64,000 bases of DNA. It comes from Gemmobacter sp. (GTDB lineage Bacteria > Pseudomonadota > Alphaproteobacteria > Rhodobacterales > Rhodobacteraceae). Under the pieces are notes generated by a model, which was given only the letters and a program-made list of their open reading frames with translations, had not been told where the DNA came from and searched no databases. Shown piece after piece: positions 9,273 through 17,813 of the stretch (position 1 is its first letter; every line of letters begins with the position of its first letter). The translations under genes were made by a program, and so were the position numbers. Where the stretch lies: contig NZ_JAUCBS010000007.1 of assembly GCF_034676705.1 (NCBI RefSeq), positions 36,079 to 100,078 of the forward strand, in the 5' to 3' direction.

Positions 9273-10256
9273 TCACTTGCCCAGGGCAGACCGGATCTGG
9301 CCCAGCGTCGCCTCGGCCTCGGCCCCGCGCTGCCTGGCCCATTGCGGCCAGTAATCCGCGAGCTTGGCGACCAGCGCCGCCTCGTCGGCCGCGTTCGCCG
9401 GGGTGATGGTCATGCCCTTGGCCTTGAATTGGGCCAGCAGCTCGCCATTCTCCTTGGCCATGCTGGCCGAGATCTTCACGACCTCTTTCGCCGCAAAGGC
9501 GCGCAGCTGCGCCTGCTGGTCGGGGGTCAGCGCCTCGAAGGCGTCCTTGTTGGCGAACACCGGCGATACGGTGAAATTCGGCCCCAGTTCGTAATTCGCC
9601 TTCAGGATGTCGGTCCAGTAGCGCGCCCCGCCGGACGCTGCGGTCATCACCCCGCTGATGGTGCCCAGCTGCAGCGCCTGCGCCACATCCGACGACCCCA
9701 GCGTCACCGGCGTGCCGCCGAAACGGGTGACGAATTCCGCCTGTTCGCCCGAGGAGACGCGGAATTTCTTGCCCGCCATGTCGGCCAGCTTGTCGAACGG
9801 CCCGGTGGACCAGATCACCTGCCGCGGGTAATGGTAGGTGCCCAGATAGACCAGCCCCTGCTTGTCCAGCGCGGCGGCGATCACGGGTTCGGCAATGGCC
9901 AGCCCCTTGGCCAGTTCATCCTCGGTGGTGAACAGGCCGGGCAGCGCGAACAGCCCCACAATCGGCACCGCCCCGGTGATGAACGCGTTCGAGGCCAGCT
10001 GCACCACCCCGTCCGAGGTGGCGGCCGTCAGTTCCGTGGCGGCGATGGACAGTTCGCCCCCCGCCTTGCAGGTGGTGGTGATGTCACCGCCGGTCAGGCG
10101 GGTCAGCTCGTTGCCGATGGCCTGCAGCCCCATGATGGTGGCGTGCTGGGCACTGGGCATATAGCCCGAACACACCCATTCGGCCGCCCGCAGCGGTGCC
10201 GCCGCCAGCCCCAGCAGCATGGCAAGCGCGGTCGTGGTCAGAATCCTGTGCGACAT
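9273..10256 (-). CDS. dctP: TRAP transporter periplasmic substrate-binding protein (DctP family)
   Basis: 327 residues with a Sec signal peptide cut near ALAMLLGLAAAPLRAAEW. The body has DctP features: VIWSTGPFDKLADMAGKKFR, then the GTPVTLGSSDVAQALQLGTI segment that holds the usual ligand-contact region. Conserved Cys residues in the mature N-terminus (VCSGY, TTTCKAGGE) could form a disulfide. It sits between the aldolase-like gene and dctQ in the same operon. The ligand is unknown; the neighbouring oxidases and lactonase suggest a hydroxylated or carboxylated small molecule. Confidence 0.93.
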   Translation of the reverse strand: MSHRILTTTALAMLLGLAAAPLRAAEWVCSGYMPSAQHATIMGLQAIGNELTRLTGGDITTTCKAGGELSIAATELTAATSDGVVQLASNAFITGAVPIVGLFALPGLFTTEDELAKGLAIAEPVIAAALDKQGLVYLGTYHYPRQVIWSTGPFDKLADMAGKKFRVSSGEQAEFVTRFGGTPVTLGSSDVAQALQLGTISGVMTAASGGARYWTDILKANYELGPNFTVSPVFANKDAFEALTPDQQAQLRAFAAKEVVKISASMAKENGELLAQFKAKGMTITPANAADEAALVAKLADYWPQWARQRGAEAEATLGQIRSALGK

Positions 10257-10301
10257 TCCGTTCTCCTCCCAAAGATCTTACGTCGTGGTGATCCGGCGCG
10301 G

Positions 10302-11027
10302 CTAGTGCCCGCCGCTGTCCGGCGCATCGCGCCAGGTGCCGTCGATTTCCTCGATCCCCGCCGCGTCCATCGCGGGGCCAAGGGCCAGCAGGTCGAACAT
10401 CGTCGCCCCTGCGGTCAGTTTCTGGCGGAACCCCGCCTCCATCGCGGCGCGGGCTTCGGCGCGGGCGATGGCCCCTTCCAGATGCTGCGGCGGAATGGCC
10501 AGCACGCCATCTTCATCCGCCAGGATCAGATCGCCCGGGTTCACCGTGACCCCGGCCACCACCACCGGCACATTGGCCGACCCCGGCCCGCGCTTTTCGG
10601 GGTGCGACACCGAAATCGCGGTGGAAAACACCGGATAGCCCATGGCCGCCACATCGGCGGTATCGCGCACCGCGCCATCCACCACGGCGCCGCCCAACCC
10701 CTTCAGCCGGGCATAAAAGGTCACCATATCGCCCCACAGCGCGCCCTGCGCCGATCCGCCATTGGTGGCAACGATCACATCGCCCGCCTGGGCGCAGCGC
10801 ACTGCGGCATGCAGCATCAGGTTGTCGCCGGGGTAGTTGTAGCAGGTCACCGCCAGCCCGCAGATCCGCGCGCCGTGCCAGACCGGGCGCATCGCAGGGG
10901 CCATCAGGCACTGGCGGCCCAGCACGGCCCCCAGCGCCTCGTGCAGGTCGGCCACGCGGATGGCGCGGGCGCGGTCGATCAGCGCGGGGTCGATGCGGGG
11001 GATACGGGTATAGACGACGTGTTTCAT
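10302..11027 (-). CDS. RraA-like aldolase/decarboxylase family protein
   Basis: 241 residues from ATG 11027. The fold signature of the RraA/HMG aldolase family is present: a GDVIVATNGGSAQGALWGD loop and the following VVDGAVRDTADVAAMGYPVF, which carries the conserved Arg-Asp pair used for divalent metal and pyruvate-enolate binding. Family members cleave 4-hydroxy-4-methyl-2-oxoglutarate or related acids, or decarboxylate oxaloacetate. In this operon it is a good candidate for the final carbon-carbon cleavage step. It lies 7 bp after the lactonase gene. Confidence 0.85.
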   Translation of the reverse strand: MKHVVYTRIPRIDPALIDRARAIRVADLHEALGAVLGRQCLMAPAMRPVWHGARICGLAVTCYNYPGDNLMLHAAVRCAQAGDVIVATNGGSAQGALWGDMVTFYARLKGLGGAVVDGAVRDTADVAAMGYPVFSTAISVSHPEKRGPGSANVPVVVAGVTVNPGDLILADEDGVLAIPPQHLEGAIARAEARAAMEAGFRQKLTAGATMFDLLALGPAMDAAGIEEIDGTWRDAPDSGGH

Positions 11028-11034
11028 CGCGGCC

Positions 11035-11895
11035 TCATGCCTTGCGCAGGGGGTAAAGCGGCAGGCCCGGCACGCCGCCATCATGGGTCAGCAGCCGGCC
11101 ATTGCCGGAATCGGCAATCACCCGGCGCCCGTCGGCGCCGATCGCCACATTGGTCAGGAACCGCGCGCCCTGGCAGTCTATCCGGCTTGCAGAGCCATCG
11201 CGCGGGTCGAAGATTTCCAGACAGCCGCTGTCCCCCTCGGCCGCCCCGATGGATGCGGTGACGATCCGCCCCGCCCTGTCAAAGGCAAACCCGTCGGGCA
11301 GGCCATGGCGCAGGGCAAAGGCAACTTCCATCCGCGCCTCCTCCGGGTGATCCAGCGGAATGCGCAGGATGCGGCCGTTGCCGGTATCGGCCACATACAG
11401 CCAGCCTGGATCGGGGCCAAAGCCGATGCCGTTCGGATACCAGCCCATCCGCATCCAGACCTCGGCCTGGCCGGTCGCCGGATCCACCCGCCAGATGCGG
11501 CCATCGTCGCGCGCCGGGGTGCGGGTGGGATCGGTGACATACAGCATCCCGTCCGGCCCGATGGCCAGATCGTTCGGCGCCACCATGCCCGCGCACAGCT
11601 GGCGCAGCGTGCCATCGGCGCCGATGTGCTGCACCCCGGCGGTGCCCTGCTGCGTCGCAGGCCAGATCCCGCCGTTCTGCGCCACGAACAGCCCGCCCTG
11701 CCCGTCGGCCGTCAACCCGTTCGGCCCGCCGCCCGTCGTCGCCCAGACCGTGGTTTCCCCGGCGCGCGTGGTGCGGGTGATCTGGCCGCGGTCGATGGCG
11801 ACGGCAAAGGTATCGCCGTTGCCGGCAATCACCGGCCCTTCGCAAAAGCCGACATCCTGCGACAGGATGGTGGCCTGCCCTGCCATCCGGCTCAT
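11035..11895 (-). CDS. SMP-30/gluconolactonase family lactonase
   Basis: 286 residues from ATG 11895, overlapping the monooxygenase stop (ATGA). Repeated beta-propeller blades are visible (GPNGLTADGQGGLFVAQNGG, APNDLAIGPDGMLYVTDP, YPNGIGFGPDPGWLYVADTG). The conserved acidic and Asn residues EGP, N and D are those that bind the catalytic metal in SMP-30 lactonases. It probably hydrolyses a lactone or ester made by the upstream oxidases. The substrate is not determinable. Confidence 0.85.
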   Translation of the reverse strand: MSRMAGQATILSQDVGFCEGPVIAGNGDTFAVAIDRGQITRTTRAGETTVWATTGGGPNGLTADGQGGLFVAQNGGIWPATQQGTAGVQHIGADGTLRQLCAGMVAPNDLAIGPDGMLYVTDPTRTPARDDGRIWRVDPATGQAEVWMRMGWYPNGIGFGPDPGWLYVADTGNGRILRIPLDHPEEARMEVAFALRHGLPDGFAFDRAGRIVTASIGAAEGDSGCLEIFDPRDGSASRIDCQGARFLTNVAIGADGRRVIADSGNGRLLTHDGGVPGLPLYPLRKA

Positions 11896-13211
11896 GCCTC
11901 GTCCTCCAGCAGGTTGCCGCGCAGGGTGGTGGCGGCATATTCCCGCCGGTAGACCCCCCTTGCCTGCAACAGCGGCACGACCTGATCCACGAAATCCGTC
12001 GTGGAGCTGTTGTTCACCGTCGGCGTGATGTTGAAGCCAAAGCACCCCGTCTCGCGCCAGATTTCCTCCATGCGGGCGGCGACCTGTTCGGGCGTGCCGA
12101 TCACCGGCATGATGCCCACCGCCATGCCCCAGCGCATCGCCAGCTCGCGCAGCGTCATCCGCGCCTCGCCGCCGACCATGGCGGTCATCGCCTTCATCAG
12201 GCCCTGCGATGCGTCGGTCGCCACCTCCTCCAGCGGCTTGTCGAGGTCAAAGGTGGAAAAATCCACCCCCAGCGACCCCGACAGCCGCGCCAGCGCGCCG
12301 TCGATGGGGATCGCCTCCATCAGGTCGCGGTAGAGCCGCTGCGCCTCGGCCTCGGTGCCGCCGATCACGGGTTGCAGCCCGAACGACACCCGCATGGGGC
12401 CCTGCCGCCCCGCCTCGGCCGCCGCTGCTGCCACCTGCGCCATATAGCGTTTCATCCCGCCCAGATGCGGCTGGATGGAAAAGGTCACCTCGGCATTGTC
12501 CAGCGCGAATTTCTGCCCCCGCCCCGAGGATCCGGCCTGAAAGATCACCGGATGCCCCTGCGCCGATGGCAGGACCGGCGGCACGGTATGGGTGCGGTAG
12601 TATTTGCCTTCGTGCCGGATCATCGCCACCTTGGCCGGGTCGGCATAGATCCCCGTCGCCCGGTCGCAGACCAGCGCATCGGGGGCAATGCCCGACCACA
12701 GCTTGCGGCACACCTGCATGAATTCATCCGCCCGGTCGTAACGGTCGTCATGGGCAACCTGATCCTGCCCCATGGCACGATGTTCGCCGCGCAGGTGCCC
12801 GGTGACCACGTTCCACCCGGCCCGCCCGCCGCTGAGGTAATCAAAGGTGCACAGCGACCGCACCAGCGCATAGGGCTGCACCGTGGACACCGACATGGTC
12901 ACCGCAAAGCCCAGATGCGTGGTCGCCGCCGCCATCGCCGGCAACAGCGCCATCGGATCATGCGTCGGCCAGCACACGCCATGGCGCACCGCCTCGTCCG
13001 CGCGGTCAAGGTAGCGGTCGAACACGCCGGGCGTATCGGCAAAGAACAGCGCGTCAAAGCAGCCGCGTTCCAGCGTGCGGGCCAGATCCTGCCAGATGGC
13101 AAAGGATCCCAGCGCCTCCAGCCGGTTGTCCTGGGGATGGGCCCAGGAATTCACCGTATGGTTGATCGGGCTGTTGATCTGAAAGCTGACAAGATGCATC
13201 CGGCGGGTCAC
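11892..13211 (-). CDS. LLM-class flavin-dependent monooxygenase (NtaA/SnaA/DszA type)
   Basis: 439 residues, the usual size for the FMNH2-dependent subfamily that includes nitrilotriacetate monooxygenase and dibenzothiophene-sulfone monooxygenase. Typical segments are FDALFFADTPGVFDRY, a THLGFAVTMSVSTVQPY strand, SGGRAGWNVVTGHL (flavin-binding region) and PVIFQAGSSGRGQKFA. Such enzymes need a separate flavin reductase, and none is encoded nearby. It lies between the GMC oxidoreductase and the lactonase with ATGA-type overlaps on both sides, so all three are expressed together. Confidence 0.9.
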   Translation of the reverse strand: MTRRMHLVSFQINSPINHTVNSWAHPQDNRLEALGSFAIWQDLARTLERGCFDALFFADTPGVFDRYLDRADEAVRHGVCWPTHDPMALLPAMAAATTHLGFAVTMSVSTVQPYALVRSLCTFDYLSGGRAGWNVVTGHLRGEHRAMGQDQVAHDDRYDRADEFMQVCRKLWSGIAPDALVCDRATGIYADPAKVAMIRHEGKYYRTHTVPPVLPSAQGHPVIFQAGSSGRGQKFALDNAEVTFSIQPHLGGMKRYMAQVAAAAAEAGRQGPMRVSFGLQPVIGGTEAEAQRLYRDLMEAIPIDGALARLSGSLGVDFSTFDLDKPLEEVATDASQGLMKAMTAMVGGEARMTLRELAMRWGMAVGIMPVIGTPEQVAARMEEIWRETGCFGFNITPTVNNSSTTDFVDQVVPLLQARGVYRREYAATTLRGNLLEDEA

Positions 13212-14866
13212 GGGAACCTCCCTTGGGTGGATTGGGGCGCGCGCAGATCGGCGGTCATGAACCGGGCCGCGCGTTCGCCGACAAGGATGGACGGGGCATG
13301 CATGGTGGCGCCCATCGGCAGCGGCACGACCGAGGCATCGGCAATGCGCAGGCCCCCGATGCCCCGCAGGCGCAACTGCGGATCGACCGGCGCCGCCGCA
13401 TCGCTGCCCATGCGGCAGGTGCCGCCGGGGTGATAGAACGTGCCGCAGGCCGCGCGCACCGCATCGGCCAGCGCATCGCGCGTCTCGGCCCCGGCCAGCG
13501 GCGCAATCTCGGTCAGCGCAGGCGCCAGATCGCTGGCCGCCAGCGCCGCCCGCAACCGCAGCAGGCCCGCCACCATGGCCCGCATATCGGCCGGATCGCT
13601 GAAATAGCCCGGCGCAATGCGCGGCGCCTGCAACGGGTCGGCGGACCGCAGCGTCACCGCCCCCCGGCTGGCCTGCCGCGCCAGGCTGACCGAAACGGCA
13701 AAGCCATGGCGATATTCAAAAATCTCGCGCAGCCGCGCCCCCACCTCGGCCCGCCGGACCAGCGCGGGCATCACCACCGCCATCAGGTCCGAGGCGGCAA
13801 GCCCCGGATCGCTGCGGAACAGCCCGCCCATCGCGACATAGGACTCGCCCAGCGGCCCGCCCCGCCCCAGCGCATAGCGCAGCCCCGCCGCCATGGCCCG
13901 CAGGGGGGACAGATGGCGAAAGGCCGACAGCGGTTCCCCCAGCGCATAGCGCAGGGCGACGGCCGGGTGATTGTGCAGGTTCTGCCCCACCCCGGGGCAA
14001 TCCAGCAGCACCGGAATGCCATGGGCGCGCAAAACCTCGGCCGGGCCGATCCCCGACAGCATCAACAACTGCGGCGTCTTGATCGCACCGCAGCACAGCG
14101 CCACCCCGCCCCCTGCCCGCAGGGTCAGGGTCTCGCCACCGCGCCGCACCTCGGCCCCGGTCACGCGGCCCTCCTCGACCAGCAGCCGCGTCACGGTGGC
14201 TTCGGTCAGGATGTGCAGGTTCGGCAGGCGCCGCGCCGGATCCAGCCAGGCCCGCGCCACGCCATGGCGTTCGCCGCCGTGGATATTCACGTCGAACAGT
14301 CCGAACCCCTCGGCCAGATCGCCGTTCACGTCATCGACCACCGGCAGGTCCGCGCCCCGCATGGCGCCCAGAAACCGCCCGGTCAGCGGCAGATCCAGCC
14401 GCGCGCGGCGGATGCGCAGGGGGCCGTCCGCGCCATGCAGCGGATCGCCCCCGCGGTCGCTGCATTCGATGTCGCGGTAGACCTGCAGCACGTCGTCCCA
14501 GCCCCAGCCCGGGCAGCCCGCCGCCTGCCAGGCGTCGTAATCCGCCCGGCCGCCGCGCATCCACAACATGCCGTTGATCCCGCTCGATCCGCCCAGCATG
14601 CGCCCCTGGCTCCAGCGTTGCGGGCGGTCGTCCAGGCCGGGGACCGGCTCGGTGGTGAAATCCCAGTTCGTCGCCGGGTCGATCGAGGCCATGAAGGCCA
14701 GCGCCGGCACCCGGTTGACCAGCCCGCGCTTTGCCGGCCCCGCCTCCAGCAGCGTTACCGCCAGGCCGCTGGCGGCCAGCCGCGCCGCCAGCACCGATCC
14801 GGCCGCGCCGGCGCCGATCACCAGGACATCGCTGTCCGGCACGGATGGATCCGACTGGTCGCGCAC
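13208..14866 (-). CDS. GMC family oxidoreductase (choline dehydrogenase-like)
   Basis: 552 residues from GTG 14866, chosen because a strong GGGGAGG ribosome site lies six bases upstream; a longer ATG start at 14968 would remove the promoter region. The FAD-binding VIGAGAAGSVLAARLA sits at the N-terminus. WSQGRMLGGSSGINGMLWMRG is the GMC signature 1 region, and the C-terminal GTFYHPGGTCRMG carries the catalytic His. It oxidises an alcohol with FAD. As the first gene of the operon it probably acts on the imported substrate or an early intermediate. Confidence 0.92.
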   Translation of the reverse strand: MRDQSDPSVPDSDVLVIGAGAAGSVLAARLAASGLAVTLLEAGPAKRGLVNRVPALAFMASIDPATNWDFTTEPVPGLDDRPQRWSQGRMLGGSSGINGMLWMRGGRADYDAWQAAGCPGWGWDDVLQVYRDIECSDRGGDPLHGADGPLRIRRARLDLPLTGRFLGAMRGADLPVVDDVNGDLAEGFGLFDVNIHGGERHGVARAWLDPARRLPNLHILTEATVTRLLVEEGRVTGAEVRRGGETLTLRAGGGVALCCGAIKTPQLLMLSGIGPAEVLRAHGIPVLLDCPGVGQNLHNHPAVALRYALGEPLSAFRHLSPLRAMAAGLRYALGRGGPLGESYVAMGGLFRSDPGLAASDLMAVVMPALVRRAEVGARLREIFEYRHGFAVSVSLARQASRGAVTLRSADPLQAPRIAPGYFSDPADMRAMVAGLLRLRAALAASDLAPALTEIAPLAGAETRDALADAVRAACGTFYHPGGTCRMGSDAAAPVDPQLRLRGIGGLRIADASVVPLPMGATMHAPSILVGERAARFMTADLRAPQSTQGRFP

Positions 14867-14914
14867 AACAGGCCTCCCCACCTTCGTGCCGTGCCGATTC
14901 TCCGGCAAGCTTGT

Positions 14915-14938
14915 TCTGATAGTCCACTGATATATCAG
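14915..14938. promoter_or_regulatory. palindromic operator, probable FCD-GntR site
   Basis: CTGATATATCAG at 14927-14938 is a perfect 12-bp palindrome, and an extra half site TCTGATA lies at 14915-14921. It sits about 60 bp upstream of the GMC gene start and about 210 bp upstream of the divergent importer gene. The core TGATATATCA resembles known operators of FCD-type GntR regulators, and one is encoded at the far end of this operon. Confidence 0.55.
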
Positions 14939-15148
14939 ATGCGCAGCAATGCAAGGATTGATCTGCACCAGAGTCAGATTTTGCGCGAGGGGCCGGGATT
15001 CGGCCGGTCAGGCTTCCCTTGCGGCAAGCCGCCGCGATTGTGACCGCCGCGGCCTTGCACAAATTTCAGGCGGCTGACAAACTCTCGCGCGATAAATCCG
15101 GCGGGGACCAACCCCGTCCTCTTGACCCCGAACTGGGAGGGAACCCGC

Positions 15149-16729
15149 GTGACGAACCGACTGACCCAACTCTGCGCCCTGCTGCTGGCCACCAGCGCGC
15201 TGACCGGCGCCGCCCATGCCGAAACGCTGCGGTGGGCCAAGGCGGCCGATGCCACCACCCTGGATCCGCATGCCCAGAACCTGGGCACCAACCACAATTT
15301 CCTGCACCACATCTATGAAACGCTGGTCAACCGCAACGTCGCGGGCGAACTGACCCCCCGTCTGGCCACCGAATGGGCCATCAAGGACGGCGCGCCGAAC
15401 GTCTGGGTGTTCAAGCTGCGTCAGGGCGTGAAATTCCACGATGGCGCCGATTTCACCGCCGAGGATGTGGTCTTCTCGCTGGACCGCGCGCGGTCGGACA
15501 AATCCAACATGCGCCAGCTGCATGTGGGCATCGACAAGGTGGTCGCGGTCGATGACTACACCATCGAGGTCCATATGAAGGGCCCGTCGCCGCTTTATCC
15601 GAACAACCTGACCAACACCTTCATCATGGACAAGGGCTGGGCCGAGGCAAAGGACGTCGTGCTGGTGCAGGACTATGCCGCCGGCGCCGACAACTATGCG
15701 GTGCGCAACACCAACGGGACCGGCCCCTATACCCTGACCTCGCGCGAGGTGGATGTGCGGTCCGTCATGACCCATTTCCCCGGCCACTGGGGCGACAAGC
15801 CCGCGGTGACCGAAATCGTCTATCTGCCGATCGCCGAAAACGCCACCCGCGTGGCCGCCCTGCTGTCGGGCGAGGTCGATTTCGTGCAGGACGTGCCGGT
15901 GCAGGACGTGACCCGTCTGCAATCCAGCAACGGCATCACCGTGACGACGGGGCCGGAAAACCGCATCATCTATTTCGGCTACCGGTTCGGCGATGCGCCG
16001 CTGAAATCCTCGAACGTCACCGACAAGAACCCCTTCAACGACCCCAAGGTCCGCGAGGCGATGCACCTGGCCGTCGACCGCGAGGCGATCCAGCGCGTCG
16101 TGATGCGCGGCATGTCGGTGCCGGCCGGCGTGGCCATGCCCCCCTTCGTCAACGGCTGGACCAAGGAACTGGACGCCTATCCCAAGCCCGACCTGGCCAA
16201 GGCCAAGGCGCTCTTGACCGAAGCGGGCTATCCGAACGGCTTCACCGTCACGCTCGACACGCCGAACAACCGCTATGTCAACGACGAGGCGATCAGCCAG
16301 GCGCTGGTCGGCATGCTGGGCCGCATCGGCATCCAGGTCACGCTGGCCTCGCGCCCGGTGGCGCAGCATTCGCCGCTGATCCAGTCGAACACGACCGATT
16401 TCTACATGCTGGGCTGGGGCGTTCCCACCTTTGACTCGGCCTATGTGTTCAACGATCTGGTCCACACCAAGGCCGGCCATTACGGCGCCTACAACGGCGG
16501 CCTCTATTCCAACCCGGACCTCGACGCCAAGATCGAATCGCTGGAAACCGAGGTTGACCTGCCCAAGCGCAACGCGACCATCGCGGAAATCTGGGCCAAG
16601 GTGCAGGAAGACCGCGTGCTGCTGCCGATCCACAACCAGGTGCTGGCCTATGCCACCCGCGCCGGCGTGGAAATCGCCGTTCACCCGGAAAACAGCCCGC
16701 TGCTGTCGGCTGTGACCTTCAAGAAGTAA
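15149..16729 (+). CDS. ABC transporter peptide/dipeptide-type substrate-binding protein
   Basis: 526 residues from GTG 15149, preceded by a clear GGGAGGG ribosome site. A Sec signal peptide (LCALLLATSALTGAAHA) precedes a family 5 extracellular solute-binding protein: ADATTLDPHAQNLGTN, WVFKLRQGVKFHDGADFTAE and the QDVPVQDVTRL region are characteristic. It delivers its ligand to the permeases encoded next. Ligands of this family range from dipeptides to opines and glutathione. Its position opposite the catabolic operon hints at a shared physiological role, but nothing proves it. Confidence 0.93.
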   Translation: MTNRLTQLCALLLATSALTGAAHAETLRWAKAADATTLDPHAQNLGTNHNFLHHIYETLVNRNVAGELTPRLATEWAIKDGAPNVWVFKLRQGVKFHDGADFTAEDVVFSLDRARSDKSNMRQLHVGIDKVVAVDDYTIEVHMKGPSPLYPNNLTNTFIMDKGWAEAKDVVLVQDYAAGADNYAVRNTNGTGPYTLTSREVDVRSVMTHFPGHWGDKPAVTEIVYLPIAENATRVAALLSGEVDFVQDVPVQDVTRLQSSNGITVTTGPENRIIYFGYRFGDAPLKSSNVTDKNPFNDPKVREAMHLAVDREAIQRVVMRGMSVPAGVAMPPFVNGWTKELDAYPKPDLAKAKALLTEAGYPNGFTVTLDTPNNRYVNDEAISQALVGMLGRIGIQVTLASRPVAQHSPLIQSNTTDFYMLGWGVPTFDSAYVFNDLVHTKAGHYGAYNGGLYSNPDLDAKIESLETEVDLPKRNATIAEIWAKVQEDRVLLPIHNQVLAYATRAGVEIAVHPENSPLLSAVTFKK

Positions 16730-16746
16730 GCGGGCCCGCCCTGCTG

Positions 16747-16782
16747 CGGCCTGTCGCCCCCGACCGGGCGTCAGGCCGTTTT
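16747..16782 (+). terminator. attenuator-like hairpin between binding-protein and permease genes
   Basis: CGGCCTG (16747-16753) pairs with CAGGCCG (16772-16778), and an inner CGCCC/GGGCG pair lies inside it; a TTTT run follows directly. This is a rho-independent terminator form placed 18 bp after the binding-protein gene and 46 bp before the permease gene. It should let the binding protein be made in excess over the membrane parts. Confidence 0.7.
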
Positions 16783-16828
16783 CGTATCCGGCCCCCGGAT
16801 CGCCCCCCTTGCCACAGGGAACCCCCAC

Positions 16829-17812
16829 ATGTTCGCCTTCATCCTCAGGCGCCTCCTCCAGTCCGTCGTCGTGATGCTGGTGGTCGCGCTGATCGCCTTT
16901 CTGATCTTCCGGTTCGTCGGTGATCCCATCGTCTCCATGGCGGGTGTCGAAACCCGCATCGAGGATCAGGAGATCATGCGCGACCGGCTGGGCCTGAACG
17001 ACCCGTTCTATGCCCAGTTCTGGGCCTTCCTCACCAACGCGCTGCAGGGCGAATTCGGCATTTCCTACCGCCTGCAACAGCCTGTGCTGCGGCTGATCGC
17101 GGAACGGCTGCCCGCCACGCTGGAACTGGCCTTCGTTTCGGCCACGCTGGCGCTGGTGGTGGGGGTGCTGTTGGGCATCTACACCGCGCTGCGCTCGCGC
17201 AGCATGGTGTCGGGGGCGATCATGGCGCTGTCGCTGGTCGGCGTGTCGCTGCCGACCTTCCTGATCGGCATCGGGCTGATCTATGTGTTCGCGGTGGAAC
17301 TGCAATGGCTGCCGTCCTTTGGCCGCGGCGATACCGTGCCGATCGGGCCATGGCGCACCGGGTTCCTGACCGAATCCGGCCTGAAATCGCTGATCCTGCC
17401 TGCCATCACCCTGTCGCTGTTCCAGATGACGCTGATCATGCGCCTTGTGCGCGCGGAAATGATGGAGGTGCTGCGCACCGACTACATCCGCTTTGCCCGC
17501 GCCCGCGGCCTGCCGGACAAGGTGATCAACTTCCGCCATGCGCTGAAGAACACCATGGTGCCGGTGATCACCATCACGGGCCTGCAACTGGGCTCGGTCA
17601 TCGCCTTTGCCATCGTCACCGAAACCGTGTTCCAGTGGCCGGGGGTGGGATCGCTGTTCATCACCTCGGTGCAGGCGGTCGATGTGCCGGTGATGGCGAC
17701 GTATCTGATGTTCATCGCCTTCGTCTTTGTCGTGATCAACCTGATCGTCGACATCCTTTATTACCTCGTCGATCCGCGCCTGCGCGTCGACGGCCGCAGC
17801 AAGGGTCACTGA
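16829..17812 (+). CDS. dppB: ABC transporter permease (DppB/OppB type)
   Basis: 327 residues. It starts MFAFILRRLLQSVVVMLVV, the usual N-terminus of DppB-type permeases. Six membrane helices are visible, and the EAA coupling loop near the C-terminus reads YIRFARARGLPDKVINFRHA. It pairs with the next gene to form the inner-membrane channel. One base separates it from dppC. Confidence 0.95.
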   Translation: MFAFILRRLLQSVVVMLVVALIAFLIFRFVGDPIVSMAGVETRIEDQEIMRDRLGLNDPFYAQFWAFLTNALQGEFGISYRLQQPVLRLIAERLPATLELAFVSATLALVVGVLLGIYTALRSRSMVSGAIMALSLVGVSLPTFLIGIGLIYVFAVELQWLPSFGRGDTVPIGPWRTGFLTESGLKSLILPAITLSLFQMTLIMRLVRAEMMEVLRTDYIRFARARGLPDKVINFRHALKNTMVPVITITGLQLGSVIAFAIVTETVFQWPGVGSLFITSVQAVDVPVMATYLMFIAFVFVVINLIVDILYYLVDPRLRVDGRSKGH

Positions 17813-17813
17813 C

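Noticed and set aside
12372..15043. Long plus-strand open frames across the GMC and monooxygenase genes
   Set aside because: They have no domain signature and read as low-complexity His/Arg/Gln sequence; the minus-strand genes carry conserved motifs.
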